A DNA stretch of 64,000 nucleotides from Speluncibacter jeojiensis (lineage in GTDB: Bacteria > Actinomycetota > Actinomycetes > Mycobacteriales > Mycobacteriaceae): positions 496,001 through 560,000 of the forward strand of contig NZ_JAAIVF010000001.1 of assembly GCF_029589495.1 (NCBI RefSeq), read 5' to 3'. The notes under the pieces are model-generated. The model saw only the letters and a list, made by a program, of their open reading frames with translations. It had not been told where the DNA came from and did no database searches. Below, piece after piece: positions 24,269 to 33,103 of this stretch (positions are counted from its first letter, which is position 1; every line of letters starts with the position of its first letter). A program made the position numbers and the translations under genes.

Positions 24269-25297
24269 TTACGCGTTCACGCTCTCGCGCTCGGCGACGA
24301 GGTTCAGCGCGATGTCGACGATCATGTCCTCCTGACCGCCGACGAGCTTGCGCTTGCCGCACTCCAGGAGGATCTCGCGCACGTCCACGTCGTACCGCGC
24401 CGCGGCGGTCTCGGCGTGACGCAGGAAGGACGAGTACACGCCCGCGTAGCCCAGGGTCAGGGTCTCGCGGTCCACGCGCACCGGACGGTCCTGCAGCGGA
24501 CGGACGATATCGTCGGCCGCGTCCTCGAGCGCGTTGAGGTCGCAGCGGTGCTCGAAGCCCTCGAGGTTCGCCACGGCCACGAAGGCCTCGAGCGGGCAGT
24601 TGCCCGCGCCCGCACCGTGACCGGCGAGGGAGGCGTCGACGCGGTACACGCCGTTCTCCACCGCGACCACCGAGTTGGCGACCGACAGCGAGAGGTTCTC
24701 GTGCGCGTGGATGCCGATCTCGGTCTCCGGCTTGAGCGCATCCCGGTAGGCCTTCACACGGGCCTCGATGCCCTTCATGGTCAGGCGACCGCCGGAGTCG
24801 GTGATGTAGACGCAGTGCGCGCCGTAGGACTCCATCAGCTTGGCCTGCTCGGCCAGCACGGCCGGCTCGGCCATGTGGTTGAGCATGAGGAAGCCGGAGA
24901 CGTCCATCCCGATCTCGCGGGCGGCCTCGATGTGCTGCGCGGAGACGTCGGCCTCGGTGCAGTGGGTGGCGATGCGGACCGAGCGCACACCCAGGTCCCA
25001 GGCCTTCTTGAGCTCCTCGACCGTGCCGACACCCGGCAGCAGCAGGGTGGTCAGGCGGGCGTTGTCGATGGCCTCGGCGGCCGCCTCGATCCACTCCCAG
25101 TCGGTGTTCGAGCCCGGGCCGTAGTTGACCGAACCGCCGGCCAGACCGTCGCCGTGCGCGACCTCGATCGCGTCGACGCCCGCGGCGTCGAGTGCCTTGA
25201 CGATGCGCTTGACGTCGGCCGGGGTGATGCGGTGACGCACCGCGTGCATACCGTCACGCAGGGTGACGTCCTGGACGAAGATCTTGTGGTTGCTCAT
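24269..25297 (-). CDS. hsaF: HsaF-type 4-hydroxy-2-oxovalerate aldolase
   Basis: A 342-residue class II (Mn2+-dependent) pyruvate aldolase of the DRE-TIM family, which splits 4-hydroxy-2-oxoacids into pyruvate and an aldehyde. The catalytic segment [14 protein letters not shown] and the metal-binding [15 protein letters not shown] are clear, and the C-terminal communication domain ([18 protein letters not shown]) that couples it to the acyl-CoA dehydrogenase is present. It overlaps hsaG by 4 bases. The gene order hsaE-hsaG-hsaF matches the steroid meta-cleavage operon. It could also serve another meta-cleavage pathway, since the sequence does not separate the two. Confidence 0.85.
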   Translation of the reverse strand: MSNHKIFVQDVTLRDGMHAVRHRITPADVKRIVKALDAAGVDAIEVAHGDGLAGGSVNYGPGSNTDWEWIEAAAEAIDNARLTTLLLPGVGTVEELKKAWDLGVRSVRIATHCTEADVSAQHIEAAREIGMDVSGFLMLNHMAEPAVLAEQAKLMESYGAHCVYITDSGGRLTMKGIEARVKAYRDALKPETEIGIHAHENLSLSVANSVVAVENGVYRVDASLAGHGAGAGNCPLEAFVAVANLEGFEHRCDLNALEDAADDIVRPLQDRPVRVDRETLTLGYAGVYSSFLRHAETAAARYDVDVREILLECGKRKLVGGQEDMIVDIALNLVAERESVNA

Positions 25298-26238
25298 CGG
25301 GCGGTTTCCTTCTGCTGTGCGATGCGCTCCGCGATCTGCATACCCGCGGAGGTCATGATGTCGAGGTTGCCGGCGTAGGTGGGCAGGTAGTGCCCAGCGC
25401 CCTCGACCTCGAGGAAGACCGACACCTGGTGCGTCGGACGGTCGCCGCCGGCGAGCAGCGTCTCGACCGGCTGATCGGCGGCGATCTCGGTGATCTGCAC
25501 CTGCTGCTTGAGGCGGTAGCCGGGCACGTAGGCGGAGACGTCACCGGCCATCTTCTCGATGGACTGACGGATCTCGTCGTGGGTGGCCGGGTCCGATGCG
25601 TTGACCAGGCAGTAGACGGTGTCGCGCATGATCAGCGGCGGCTCGGCCGGGTTCAGGATGATGATCGCCTTGCCGCGCTCGGCACCGCCGACGGACACGA
25701 TCGCACTCGAGGTGGTCTCGGTGAACTCGTCGATGTTGGCGCGGGTGCCCGGGCCGGCCGACTTCGACGCGATGGACGCGACGATCTCGGCGTAGGCGAC
25801 GGGCACGACGCGGGACACGGCCGCGACCATCGGGATCGTCGCCTGGCCACCGCAGGTCACCATGTTCACGTTCGGCGCACCGATGTGGTCGTCACCGTTG
25901 ACGGCGGGGACCACGAACGGGCCGATCGCCGCCGGGGTCAGGTCGATCATGCGCTTGCCGAACGGCTGCAACCGGTCGTTGTTGACGACGTGCGCCTTCG
26001 CCGAGGTGGCGTCGAAGACGATCTCGATCTCGTCGAAGTTCGGCAGCTTCACCAGGCCCTCGACGCCCTCCGCGGTGGTCGGCACGCCGAGCGCCGCGGC
26101 GCGGGCCAGTCCGTCCGAGGCGGGATCGATGCCGACCATGGCACCCATCTCCAGGTGCTGTGAGTGGTTCATCACCTTGATCATCAGATCGGTGCCGATG
26201 TTGCCCGATCCGATGATCGCGACCTTGGTCTTGCTCAT
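25294..26238 (-). CDS. hsaG: HsaG-type acylating acetaldehyde/propionaldehyde dehydrogenase
   Basis: A 314-residue NAD-dependent acyl-CoA-forming dehydrogenase. The Rossmann motif is [11 protein letters not shown] and the catalytic cysteine C129 lies in [14 protein letters not shown]. It forms a channelling complex with the aldolase, turning propionaldehyde or acetaldehyde into the CoA ester. The longer frame to 26406 was rejected: the ATG at 26238 makes an ATGA overlap with hsaE and begins the conserved text KTKVAIIG. Its stop overlaps the hsaF start in the same way. Confidence 0.87.
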   Translation of the reverse strand: MSKTKVAIIGSGNIGTDLMIKVMNHSQHLEMGAMVGIDPASDGLARAAALGVPTTAEGVEGLVKLPNFDEIEIVFDATSAKAHVVNNDRLQPFGKRMIDLTPAAIGPFVVPAVNGDDHIGAPNVNMVTCGGQATIPMVAAVSRVVPVAYAEIVASIASKSAGPGTRANIDEFTETTSSAIVSVGGAERGKAIIILNPAEPPLIMRDTVYCLVNASDPATHDEIRQSIEKMAGDVSAYVPGYRLKQQVQITEIAADQPVETLLAGGDRPTHQVSVFLEVEGAGHYLPTYAGNLDIMTSAGMQIAERIAQQKETAR

Positions 26239-27053
26239 GCGTTCTCTCCTTCCGTGAAACGGGTGGTCACGGCACCGAGTCCGGACACTGTGACGGTGAC
26301 GACGTCGCCGGCGGACACCGGCGCCATCGGTCCGAGGGCACCGGACAGGATGACCTGACCGGCCCTCAGCGGCTGGCCGAGGTCGCGCGCGTTGCGGGCG
26401 AGCCACACGACGGCCTCGATCGGATCTCCCAGGCAGGCGGCCCCGTTGCCGGAGGACACCTCCTGGCCGTTGACGGTCATCGACATGGTGACCTCGGCGG
26501 GCACGACCTCGTCGAGGGTGCGGCGCTCGGTGCCGAGGACGTACACGCCGGACGACGCGTTGTCGGCGACGGTGTCGCCGAAGCGGATGTCCCAGTCCCG
26601 GATCCGGCTGTCGCAGATCTCCAGGGCGACGACCGCGTACTCGATCGCGTCGCGGACCTGCGCCGCGTCGAGCGGGCCGTCGGCGAGGTCGGCGCCGAGC
26701 ACGAACCCGACCTCGCCCTCGATCTTCGGCTGGATCAGCCGGGACATCGGGACGTCCTCGCCGTCGGCGAAGGCCATGTCGTCGAACAGTACCCCGAGGT
26801 CGGGCTGGTCGACGCCCAGCTGCTCCTGCACCGCCTTCGAGGTGAGGCCGATCTTGCGGCCGACCACGGTCGCGCCGGCGCCCACCCGCAACTCGTTGAA
26901 GCGCTGCTGCACGGCGTACGCGGCGACCAGGTCGTCGGCGCCGATCAGGTCACGGATCGGGGCACAGGGCGTGCTCGTCGCGGCGGCGGTCGCGAGGCGC
27001 TCCGCCGCGGCGGTGATCGCGTCCTCGCTCACCGTGGTGAGGTTCGTCGTCAT
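26235..27053 (-). CDS. hsaE: HsaE-type 2-hydroxypenta-2,4-dienoate hydratase
   Basis: A 272-residue hydratase of the fumarylacetoacetate hydrolase-related fold, which adds water to 2-hydroxy-dienoates after meta-cleavage. The metal-site text is [14 protein letters not shown] with two Glu residues, plus [20 protein letters not shown] and LGVLFDDM. The start at 27053 (MTTNLTT) is 69 bases from the divergent IclR gene. It is the first gene of the hsaE-hsaG-hsaF operon and its stop overlaps hsaG by 4 bases. Confidence 0.87.
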   Translation of the reverse strand: MTTNLTTVSEDAITAAAERLATAAATSTPCAPIRDLIGADDLVAAYAVQQRFNELRVGAGATVVGRKIGLTSKAVQEQLGVDQPDLGVLFDDMAFADGEDVPMSRLIQPKIEGEVGFVLGADLADGPLDAAQVRDAIEYAVVALEICDSRIRDWDIRFGDTVADNASSGVYVLGTERRTLDEVVPAEVTMSMTVNGQEVSSGNGAACLGDPIEAVVWLARNARDLGQPLRAGQVILSGALGPMAPVSAGDVVTVTVSGLGAVTTRFTEGENA

Positions 27054-27122
27054 GATGCCCACTGTCCTGGTCGGACAGCGTTCACACCAGGGCTCCGTCT
27101 CACTGAGCGATACGCTGGGAAG

Positions 27123-27884
27123 ATGACCTCCGCCGCCGATCTCGACACCGTGCTCGGCAAGGCGGTGACGATCTTGCGGGCCTTCCGCGCCGACGACCAG
27201 ACGCTCCCGCTCGCCGAGATCGTCCGCCGCACCGGACTGCACAAGGCGACCGCACACCGGCTGGCCCAGGACCTCGCCGCGAACAGGCTGCTCGACCGCG
27301 TCGAGGGCGGCTACCGGCTCAGCAGCGGCCTGTTCGAGCTGGGGATGCGCGCCTCGCTCGAGCGCAGCCTGCTCGAGATGGCCATGCCCTTCCTGCAGGA
27401 CCTCTACGAGCGCACCCACGAGACCGTGCACCTGGGGGTGCGCGACGGCCACGACGTGGTCTACGTCGCGAAGATCGGCGGACACCGGCAGGCGAAGGCC
27501 CCGTCACGCACCGGGGGGCGGATGCCGCTGCACTGCACCGCCATCGGCAAGGTGCTGCTCGCGCACGCCGACCCGGCGCTACGCGCGGAAGTGCTGTCGG
27601 CCCCGCTGGTGCGGCGCACCCCGCACACGGTGGTGGCACCCGGACTGCTGCGTCGTCAGCTCGAGCGGGTGAAGGAGGAAGGAGTGGCCTTCGAGCACGA
27701 GGAGTCGGCGCTGGGGCTGGTGTGCGTGGCCGCCCCGGTGTTCGGCGCCGAGGACGAGCCGGTCGCCGCGGTGAGCGTCACCGGTCCGGTCGGACGGTTC
27801 CGACCCGAGACGCAGGTCGCCGCCGTGCGCGCGGCCGCGACCGGGCTGAGCAGCACCATCGCGCGGCGCGACCGGCTGCGCTGA
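27123..27884 (+). CDS. IclR-family regulator divergent from hsaEGF
   Basis: A 253-residue IclR protein. The HTH lies at IVRRTGLHKATAHRLAQDLA, and the effector domain has HLGVRDGHDVVYVAKIGG, LHCTAIGKVLLAHA and an acidic C-terminal EHEESALGLVCVAAPVF. It starts 69 bases from hsaE in the opposite direction, so it probably controls the hsaE-hsaG-hsaF operon and itself. In known steroid clusters these genes answer to KstR (TetR type) instead; IclR control is more typical of aromatic-acid pathways, so this operon may have a broader role. Confidence 0.85.
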   Translation: MTSAADLDTVLGKAVTILRAFRADDQTLPLAEIVRRTGLHKATAHRLAQDLAANRLLDRVEGGYRLSSGLFELGMRASLERSLLEMAMPFLQDLYERTHETVHLGVRDGHDVVYVAKIGGHRQAKAPSRTGGRMPLHCTAIGKVLLAHADPALRAEVLSAPLVRRTPHTVVAPGLLRRQLERVKEEGVAFEHEESALGLVCVAAPVFGAEDEPVAAVSVTGPVGRFRPETQVAAVRAAATGLSSTIARRDRLR

Positions 27885-27905
27885 GTGCCCACACCCTGCC
27901 GGGCG

Positions 27906-28361
27906 TCAGGACCAGTCCGACAGGGCCGTCGGACTCCGGCCACCGCTGCCGACGGCGGCCAGCGTGGCCACGGTGGCGTCGACATGCCCATCCCCCACCT
28001 TCGACCGCCAACCCGACACCTCCCGCCGGAAGGCGGTCGCCGACAGGTCGAGAAGCGTCCGCCCTCGGCCGGTGACGACCACGATGCGCTCACGCCGATC
28101 GTCGGCATTGGTCCGGCGCTCGACCAGGCCCATGGCTTCCAGGAACTTCACGGTCTTCGCGGCCGCCTGCTTGGACACCGCCAGCCGGTCGCCGAGTTCC
28201 ACACTCGTGCAACCGGCCCCGATCGCCTGCAGGGCAAAGCCGTGATGAGCACGGACGCCCGGGAACCCGTCCCGCGCCAATTGCTCATGGACGGCGTCGA
28301 CCAGTGCCCTGAACGCGCCCATCAACAGGAAGGGAATCGCAACGTCGTCGGCCGGCTCCAT
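27906..28361 (-). CDS. MarR-family transcriptional regulator
   Basis: A 151-residue winged-helix regulator. The recognition region is SVELGDRLAVSKQAAAKTVK, followed by the wing RRTNADDRRERIVVVTGRGR with the usual Asp-Arg. It is divergent from a cupin gene, with 75 bases between the two starts that contain a clear palindrome (28392-28413). It probably represses both. The effector is unknown. Its stop is 21 bases from the convergent IclR gene. Confidence 0.85.
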   Translation of the reverse strand: MEPADDVAIPFLLMGAFRALVDAVHEQLARDGFPGVRAHHGFALQAIGAGCTSVELGDRLAVSKQAAAKTVKFLEAMGLVERRTNADDRRERIVVVTGRGRTLLDLSATAFRREVSGWRSKVGDGHVDATVATLAAVGSGGRSPTALSDWS

Positions 28362-28391
28362 GAATCCAGCCTAGAACAGCTCCGACAACCA

Positions 28392-28413
28392 GGTTGACCG
28401 TATATAGTCAACC
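28392..28413. promoter_or_regulatory. MarR operator candidate, GGTTGAC-N8-GTCAACC
   Basis: Perfect 7-base inverted repeat with an AT-rich centre (CGTATATA), halfway between the MarR gene and the divergent cupin gene. Placement over the TATATA stretch suggests it covers a promoter. Regulator choice follows from adjacency. Confidence 0.65.
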
Positions 28414-28436
28414 GGGTTGTCTATTGAGGAGGATTC

Positions 28437-28814
28437 ATGGCTCACCTGACCGACGAAAAAGCCCGCGCATTCGAGATGCACGGGGTCACCTTCACCTCGT
28501 TCGCCGCCGGGGCGACCGGAGCCCGGACGCTTGCCGCGTGGCGCGCCGACTTCGCCCCCGACACCCCGGGACAGGCCCACACGATGGCGAAGGAAGAGGT
28601 GCTGTACGTCCTCAGCGGCGTCCTCGACATCGAGATCGACGACGAGCGGTTCACCGCGGAGGCCGGCGACTGCGCTATTGTCCCGGCGGGCGCGGTCCTG
28701 CGTGTCACCAACTCCACGCCCGAACCGGCCGGCGCCTGGGTCACCTCTCTCATCGGCATGACGGCGTCCATGCAGGCCGGCGGCGACCGGATCGCGCCGC
28801 CGTGGGCTCAGTGA
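28437..28814 (+). CDS. Small cupin-domain protein
   Basis: A 125-residue single cupin. The first motif region is PGQAHTMAKEEVLYVLSG, with only part of the usual metal-binding His/Glu set, and the second is CAIVPAGAVLRVTNST. Such proteins can be sensors, isomerases or dioxygenases; the function is not clear. The ATG has the ideal ribosome site GAGGAGG. It is expressed divergently from a MarR regulator and its end overlaps the convergent tsaE gene by 7 bases, which marks the right edge of the catabolic island. Confidence 0.75.
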   Translation: MAHLTDEKARAFEMHGVTFTSFAAGATGARTLAAWRADFAPDTPGQAHTMAKEEVLYVLSGVLDIEIDDERFTAEAGDCAIVPAGAVLRVTNSTPEPAGAWVTSLIGMTASMQAGGDRIAPPWAQ

Positions 28815-29284
28815 TCGCGCCCCTGTGCCCGCTGCACCCACTCCCACTGCGCCGTGCGCACGTCGGTCTCGGGTTCGCGGCGCAGTCGCACCAGCAGGTA
28901 ACGCTCGGCGATCCGCTCGACCAGTCCCTCACCCCACTCGACGACGACGACCGCGTCGGTCAGGTCGGTGTCGAGGTCGAGCGCGTCGAGCTCGTCGAGC
29001 GCCTGCGCGCCCCCACCGAGCCGGTAGGCGTCCACGTGCACCATCGGCACCGGCGCTCCCCCGTCGAGACGGGCGCCGGGGCGGTGCTCACGGGCGATGA
29101 TGAACGTCGGCGAGGTGACCATGCCCTGCACCCCGAGGCCGGCCGCGATGCCCCGCGCCAGCACGGTCTTGCCTGCGCCCAGGGGACCGTCGAGCACGAC
29201 CAGGTCACCTGCGGCGAGTTCGCCCGCCAAGTGCCGGCCAAAGTTCTCCGTGGCGTCGGCGGTCGGCAATTGCTCTGAGAACAC
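28808..29284 (-). CDS. tsaE: TsaE, ATPase for tRNA t6A modification
   Basis: A 158-residue P-loop protein (GPLGAGKTVLARG) with the family texts TSPTFIIAREH, HVDAYRL and VVVVEWGEG. It supports TsaB-TsaD in making N6-threonylcarbamoyl-adenosine in tRNAs. The GTG at 29284 follows a GGAGAG site; it overlaps the end of the alpha/beta hydrolase gene by 80 bases, which is long but leaves the conserved P-loop intact. In M. tuberculosis the next genes are tsaB, rimI and tsaD; here a convergent cupin gene follows instead, so the usual cluster is broken at this point. Confidence 0.87.
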   Translation of the reverse strand: MFSEQLPTADATENFGRHLAGELAAGDLVVLDGPLGAGKTVLARGIAAGLGVQGMVTSPTFIIAREHRPGARLDGGAPVPMVHVDAYRLGGGAQALDELDALDLDTDLTDAVVVVEWGEGLVERIAERYLLVRLRREPETDVRTAQWEWVQRAQGRDH

Positions 29285-30362
29285 CGGTGGCTCTCTCCTT
29301 CATCGCGGGTTCGGTCGACATGGCCTCGACGGCACGGGTGACCAGGCGGTCGATCGCCTCGGACACCACCTCTGGCTGCTCGAGCTGCACCATGTGCCCG
29401 GCGCCGGGCACCCGCAGCAGCTCGGCCAACGGCAGTTGCTCGGCCAGGCTCACCGAATTTCGGAACGGGGTCAGTATGTCGCCGTCGCCGCAGAGCACCA
29501 GCGCCGGGACGTCGGTCATCGCCGGCAGCGCCGCCGATTCGTCGTGGTCCTCGAGGGCCTGCAGGAAGTCGACGAGCGTGCTCAGCGGGGTGTCGTTGAT
29601 CATCTCGTCGGTGAACCGCACCACCGAGCGGCTCACCTTGCGGTCGCCGTAGGAGGCCGCGCGCAGCAGCGGCGCGATCAGTCTGCGGGTCGCGCCGCGT
29701 CCACCCTGCACCATCCCGGGCACCCGCCGCGAGACCGCACGGAAGGCGTCGATCGCCGGCGACTCGAGGCTGCGGCCCAACCCGACCTCCGACAGCCCGC
29801 CGGCCGCGGTCGAGATCAACCCGAACCCGACCACCCGCGGCCCGCTCGTCTCGGGGTGCTGTCCGGCGTACGACAGCACCGTCATCCCGCCCATCGAGTG
29901 CCCGACAAGCACTACCGGTCCGGTCGGGACCATCGCACGCAGCACCGCGTCGAGGTCGCGCGCCAGTTGCGCGATCGTGCAGGTCTCGCTCGGCGCGGGA
30001 CCGGACTGCCCGTGACCGCGGTGGTCGTAGAAGACCATCCGGATCCGGTCGCCCCAGGTCCGTTCCAGCGCAATACGCTGAAAGTGCCAGGCGGCCATCC
30101 GGTTACAGAATCCGTGGACGAACACGACGGTGAGTGGGGCGTCACGCGGACCGACCTCGCGCACCGACAACGGCACGCCGTCGTCCGCTGCCACCACCGA
30201 CCCGCGATCGCTGCGCAGCAGGTCGAAACGCTCGTCCGCGTACCGATCGGTCACCCGCGCCTCACGAGCCCGGGTCAATCCCACCGCCGTACCCACCGCC
30301 CCGGCGGCCGCGGCCGACAGACCCGCCAGTCCCCAGGCCCGCGAGCTAGGCGACGCCGGCAC
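29205..30362 (-). CDS. Alpha/beta hydrolase with N-terminal hydrophobic segment
   Basis: A 385-residue alpha/beta hydrolase. The nucleophile elbow is VGHSMGGMTVLSY (Ser), the oxyanion/HG motif is VFVHGFCNRMAAW, the acid is probably in LCGDGDILTP and the His in VPGAGHMVQLEQP. The first 30 or so residues are hydrophobic (LAGLSAAAAGAVGTAVGL) and may be a membrane anchor. It starts inside the end of alr by 17 bases (GTG preceded by GGAGG) and overlaps tsaE, so alr-hydrolase-tsaE form one tightly packed transcript. The position matches a conserved alr-neighbour hydrolase of mycobacteria; the substrate is unknown. Confidence 0.82.
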   Translation of the reverse strand: MPASPSSRAWGLAGLSAAAAGAVGTAVGLTRAREARVTDRYADERFDLLRSDRGSVVAADDGVPLSVREVGPRDAPLTVVFVHGFCNRMAAWHFQRIALERTWGDRIRMVFYDHRGHGQSGPAPSETCTIAQLARDLDAVLRAMVPTGPVVLVGHSMGGMTVLSYAGQHPETSGPRVVGFGLISTAAGGLSEVGLGRSLESPAIDAFRAVSRRVPGMVQGGRGATRRLIAPLLRAASYGDRKVSRSVVRFTDEMINDTPLSTLVDFLQALEDHDESAALPAMTDVPALVLCGDGDILTPFRNSVSLAEQLPLAELLRVPGAGHMVQLEQPEVVSEAIDRLVTRAVEAMSTEPAMKERATGVLRAIADRRRHGELWPALGGRTRRR

Positions 30363-31518
30363 GATCGACCTCCACGGTCACGCCCGGTTGCCACGGCAGG
30401 TAACGCCGCTGCACCCGGCCCCGGACGGCGGTGACGATCTCGTAGTGGATGGTGTCGAGCGTCGACGCCCAGTCCTGGGCGACCGGGGCGCCCGTCGCGC
30501 CGTCGCCGAACAGGACGGCGGTGTCCCCCTCGCGCACGTCCGCATCCGGTCCGAGGTCGACGACGAGTTGGTCCATGCACACCCGGCCGACGGACGGGCA
30601 GCGCCGACCCCCGACCAGCACCTCGAAGCGGTTGCTCAGCGACCGGAACACCCCGTCCGCGTAGCCGACCGGCAGCACGCACACGGTGGTGTCCCGGGGG
30701 GCGGTCCAGGTGTGCCCGTAGGAGACGCCCTCGCCGGCGGCGACCTTCTTGACCTTGACCACCCGCGCGGTCAGCGTCATCACCGGGCGCAGCCCGAAGT
30801 CGCCGAGCTCGGGCATCGGCGAGAGCCCGTACAGTGCGATGCCGGGCCGCACCATGTCGAATCGCAGATCCGGGCGGGTCAGCGTCGCCGCCGAGTTGGC
30901 CGCGTGTGTCACCTCGATGTCGAGCCCCGCGGACCGGGCCGAGTCCACCGCCTCCCGGAAACGCCGGGCCTGCACGTCGATGAACGGGTGGTTCGGCTCG
31001 TCGGCGTGCGCGAAGTGGGTGAACATCCCGCGCACCCGGACGGTGCCCTCACGTTCGGCGACCGTCAGCGCGGTGCGCAGGGCGGGCCACTCGTCGGCGG
31101 TCACGCCGTTGCGGTTGAGTCCCGTGTCGACCTTCACCGTCACCGCCGCACGCCGTCCGGCCTGCTGCGCGGCCTCGACCACCGCGGCCAGCGTCGGCAT
31201 CGACGAGATCCCGATCTCCACGTCCGCGCCGATCGCCGCGGCGAAGTCGGCGTCCGGCGTGTGCAGCCAGCTCAGGATCGGCGCGGTGATCCCCGCCGCC
31301 CGAAGTTGCAGCGCCTCCGTCAACGTCGTGACGCCGAGTTCCCGCGCGCCCGCCGTCAGCACCGTCTGCGCCACCTGCACCGCGCCGTGGCCGTAGCCGT
31401 CGGCCTTGACCACGGCCATGACGGCGGTGTCCCCGGCATGCTCACGCAGCACCTGGACGTTGTGGGCGAGGGCCCCGAGATCGATGGTCGCGGACGCCTG
31501 GGAATCGGCAGAGGTCAT
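30346..31518 (-). CDS. alr: Alanine racemase
   Basis: A 390-residue fold-type III PLP enzyme that makes D-alanine for peptidoglycan. The PLP lysine is in AVVKADGYGHGA, and the catalytic tyrosine of the second domain is in EGVSYGHTWTAP. Dimer-domain text (GRVCMDQLVVDLG) is present. The ATG at 31518 is the normal start; upstream frame sequence is not conserved. It lies 58 bases from nnrE-D and begins the alr-hydrolase-tsaE transcript, as in mycobacteria. Confidence 0.93.
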   Translation of the reverse strand: MTSADSQASATIDLGALAHNVQVLREHAGDTAVMAVVKADGYGHGAVQVAQTVLTAGARELGVTTLTEALQLRAAGITAPILSWLHTPDADFAAAIGADVEIGISSMPTLAAVVEAAQQAGRRAAVTVKVDTGLNRNGVTADEWPALRTALTVAEREGTVRVRGMFTHFAHADEPNHPFIDVQARRFREAVDSARSAGLDIEVTHAANSAATLTRPDLRFDMVRPGIALYGLSPMPELGDFGLRPVMTLTARVVKVKKVAAGEGVSYGHTWTAPRDTTVCVLPVGYADGVFRSLSNRFEVLVGGRRCPSVGRVCMDQLVVDLGPDADVREGDTAVLFGDGATGAPVAQDWASTLDTIHYEIVTAVRGRVQRRYLPWQPGVTVEVDRAGVA

Positions 31519-31576
31519 GACCTCTGATCCTGCCACCCGGTGTCGGTCGCACGAATGACGAGGGTCACCCCGGCGG

Positions 31577-33043
31577 TCACGGTTCGGCCACACCCGGGCG
31601 AACACTCGCGGACCGGACGTCGCGGATCGCCGGCCGCACCCAGCCGAGCAACTCCGAGGACGAGGTGGGTGCCGCCTTCCCGTCACCGCCGCCCGAGCCT
31701 CCGGCGTGCGCGGCCATGGCCGCCGCGCGCGAGTGCACGTGCGCGGCCATCGCGGCCGCACGGCCCGGCGCCAGTCCGGCGGCGAGCAGCGAACCCGCCA
31801 TCCCCGCCAGAACGTCGCCGGAGCCGGCCGTCGCCTCCCACGAGCCGCCGGCCTCGTTGACCAGGACCGCGCCGTCCGGGTCGGCGATCACTGTCGCCCG
31901 GCCCTTGAGCAGCACGGTCACCGCGTGCTCGCGCGCGAACCCGGCCGCCGCGCCGACCCGGTCCGGTCCGGGGCCGGCACCCGCCAACCGCGCGAATTCG
32001 CCGGCGTGCGGGGTCAGCAGCGTCGGAGCAGGGCGGTCGGCGATCAGGTCGAGGTGTTCGGAAAGCAGCGTCAGGCCGTCGGCGTCCACCAGCACCGGCA
32101 GTTCGGTCGCGAGCACCCGCATCAGGGTCCCGAGCGCGGCGTCGTCGGTACCCATGCCGGGGCCGACCACCCAGGCCTGCACCCGCCCCGCCGCCGCAGG
32201 ATCGTCGGTGGCGATCACCTCGGGCCAGCGCGCCAGCACCTGATCGCAGGCGGTACCGGCGTAGCGCACCATCCCGGCGGTCGCGACCACCGCACCGCCG
32301 ACGGACAGCACCGCCGCACCCGGATAGGTCGCCGAACCTGCCACGACGCCGGTGACGCCCTGGCTGTACTTGTCGTCCCGCGCCCCGGGCACCGGCCACC
32401 GGTCGCCGACATCGGCGTCATCGAGTGCGCTCAGGTCGGGCGCGGGCAGATCCAGCCCGATCGGCACGTACTCGACGCGGCCGCACCGGGCCGCCGCGAG
32501 GATGTGCACCGGTTTGCGGGCACCGAACGCCACCGTGACCGCCGCCTGCACTGCCGGCCCGTCGACCGCACCCGTGTCGGGGTCCACCCCGCTGGGCAGG
32601 TCGACCGCGACGACCGGCGCCCGCACCTGGGCGACCACCTGCGCCGCGGCCGGGCGCAGCGGTCCGCGCCCGCCGATGCCCACGATGGCGTCGACGACCA
32701 GATCCGGGTCCGCGGGCAGCGGTCCGATCCGGCCGCCGGCACCGCGCAGCGCGCGCAGTCCTGCGGCATGGGTGCGGGCGGGATCGAGCAGCACCGCGGT
32801 CACCGCGACGCCGCGCCGCCGGAGCAGCGCACCGGCCCACAGGGCGTCGCCGCCGTTGTCGCCGGAGCCGACGATCAGCGCCACCGACCGTCCGGCGACT
32901 CCACCCGTACGTGCGCGCAGCTCGTCGGCACACACTCGGGCCAGTCCATACGCGGCCCGCCGCATCAGCGCACCCTCGGGTAGCGCGGCCAGCAGCGGCG
33001 CCTCGGCGGCCCGCACCTTCGCGACACCGTGGTAGCTGCGCAT
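31577..33043 (-). CDS. nnr: Bifunctional NAD(P)H-hydrate epimerase/dehydratase (NnrE-NnrD)
   Basis: A 488-residue fusion that repairs damaged NAD(P)H. The N-terminal YjeF-type epimerase domain has GSGDNGGDALWAGALLRRRG and DLPSGVDPDTG; the C-terminal ribokinase-like ADP-dependent dehydratase has GPGMGTDDAALG and the catalytic region WEATAGSGDVLAGMAGSLLA. The start at 33043 is MRSYHGVAKVRAAE, typical for the family; a longer frame was rejected. It follows glmS on the same strand with a hairpin terminator between them. Confidence 0.92.
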   Translation of the reverse strand: MRSYHGVAKVRAAEAPLLAALPEGALMRRAAYGLARVCADELRARTGGVAGRSVALIVGSGDNGGDALWAGALLRRRGVAVTAVLLDPARTHAAGLRALRGAGGRIGPLPADPDLVVDAIVGIGGRGPLRPAAAQVVAQVRAPVVAVDLPSGVDPDTGAVDGPAVQAAVTVAFGARKPVHILAAARCGRVEYVPIGLDLPAPDLSALDDADVGDRWPVPGARDDKYSQGVTGVVAGSATYPGAAVLSVGGAVVATAGMVRYAGTACDQVLARWPEVIATDDPAAAGRVQAWVVGPGMGTDDAALGTLMRVLATELPVLVDADGLTLLSEHLDLIADRPAPTLLTPHAGEFARLAGAGPGPDRVGAAAGFAREHAVTVLLKGRATVIADPDGAVLVNEAGGSWEATAGSGDVLAGMAGSLLAAGLAPGRAAAMAAHVHSRAAAMAAHAGGSGGGDGKAAPTSSSELLGWVRPAIRDVRSASVRPGVAEP

Positions 33044-33059
33044 GCGTCCTCCCCTGCCT

Positions 33060-33098
33060 GTGCGTGAGTTGCGGGGTCCCGGCCCGCAACTCACGCAC
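33060..33098 (-). terminator. Hairpin terminator after glmS
   Basis: Perfect 16-base arms, GTGCGTGAGTTGCGGG and its complement, around a 7-base loop, just after the glmS stop (33104) on the leftward strand and before nnrE-D. Confidence 0.75.
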
Positions 33099-33103
33099 GG
33101 GGG

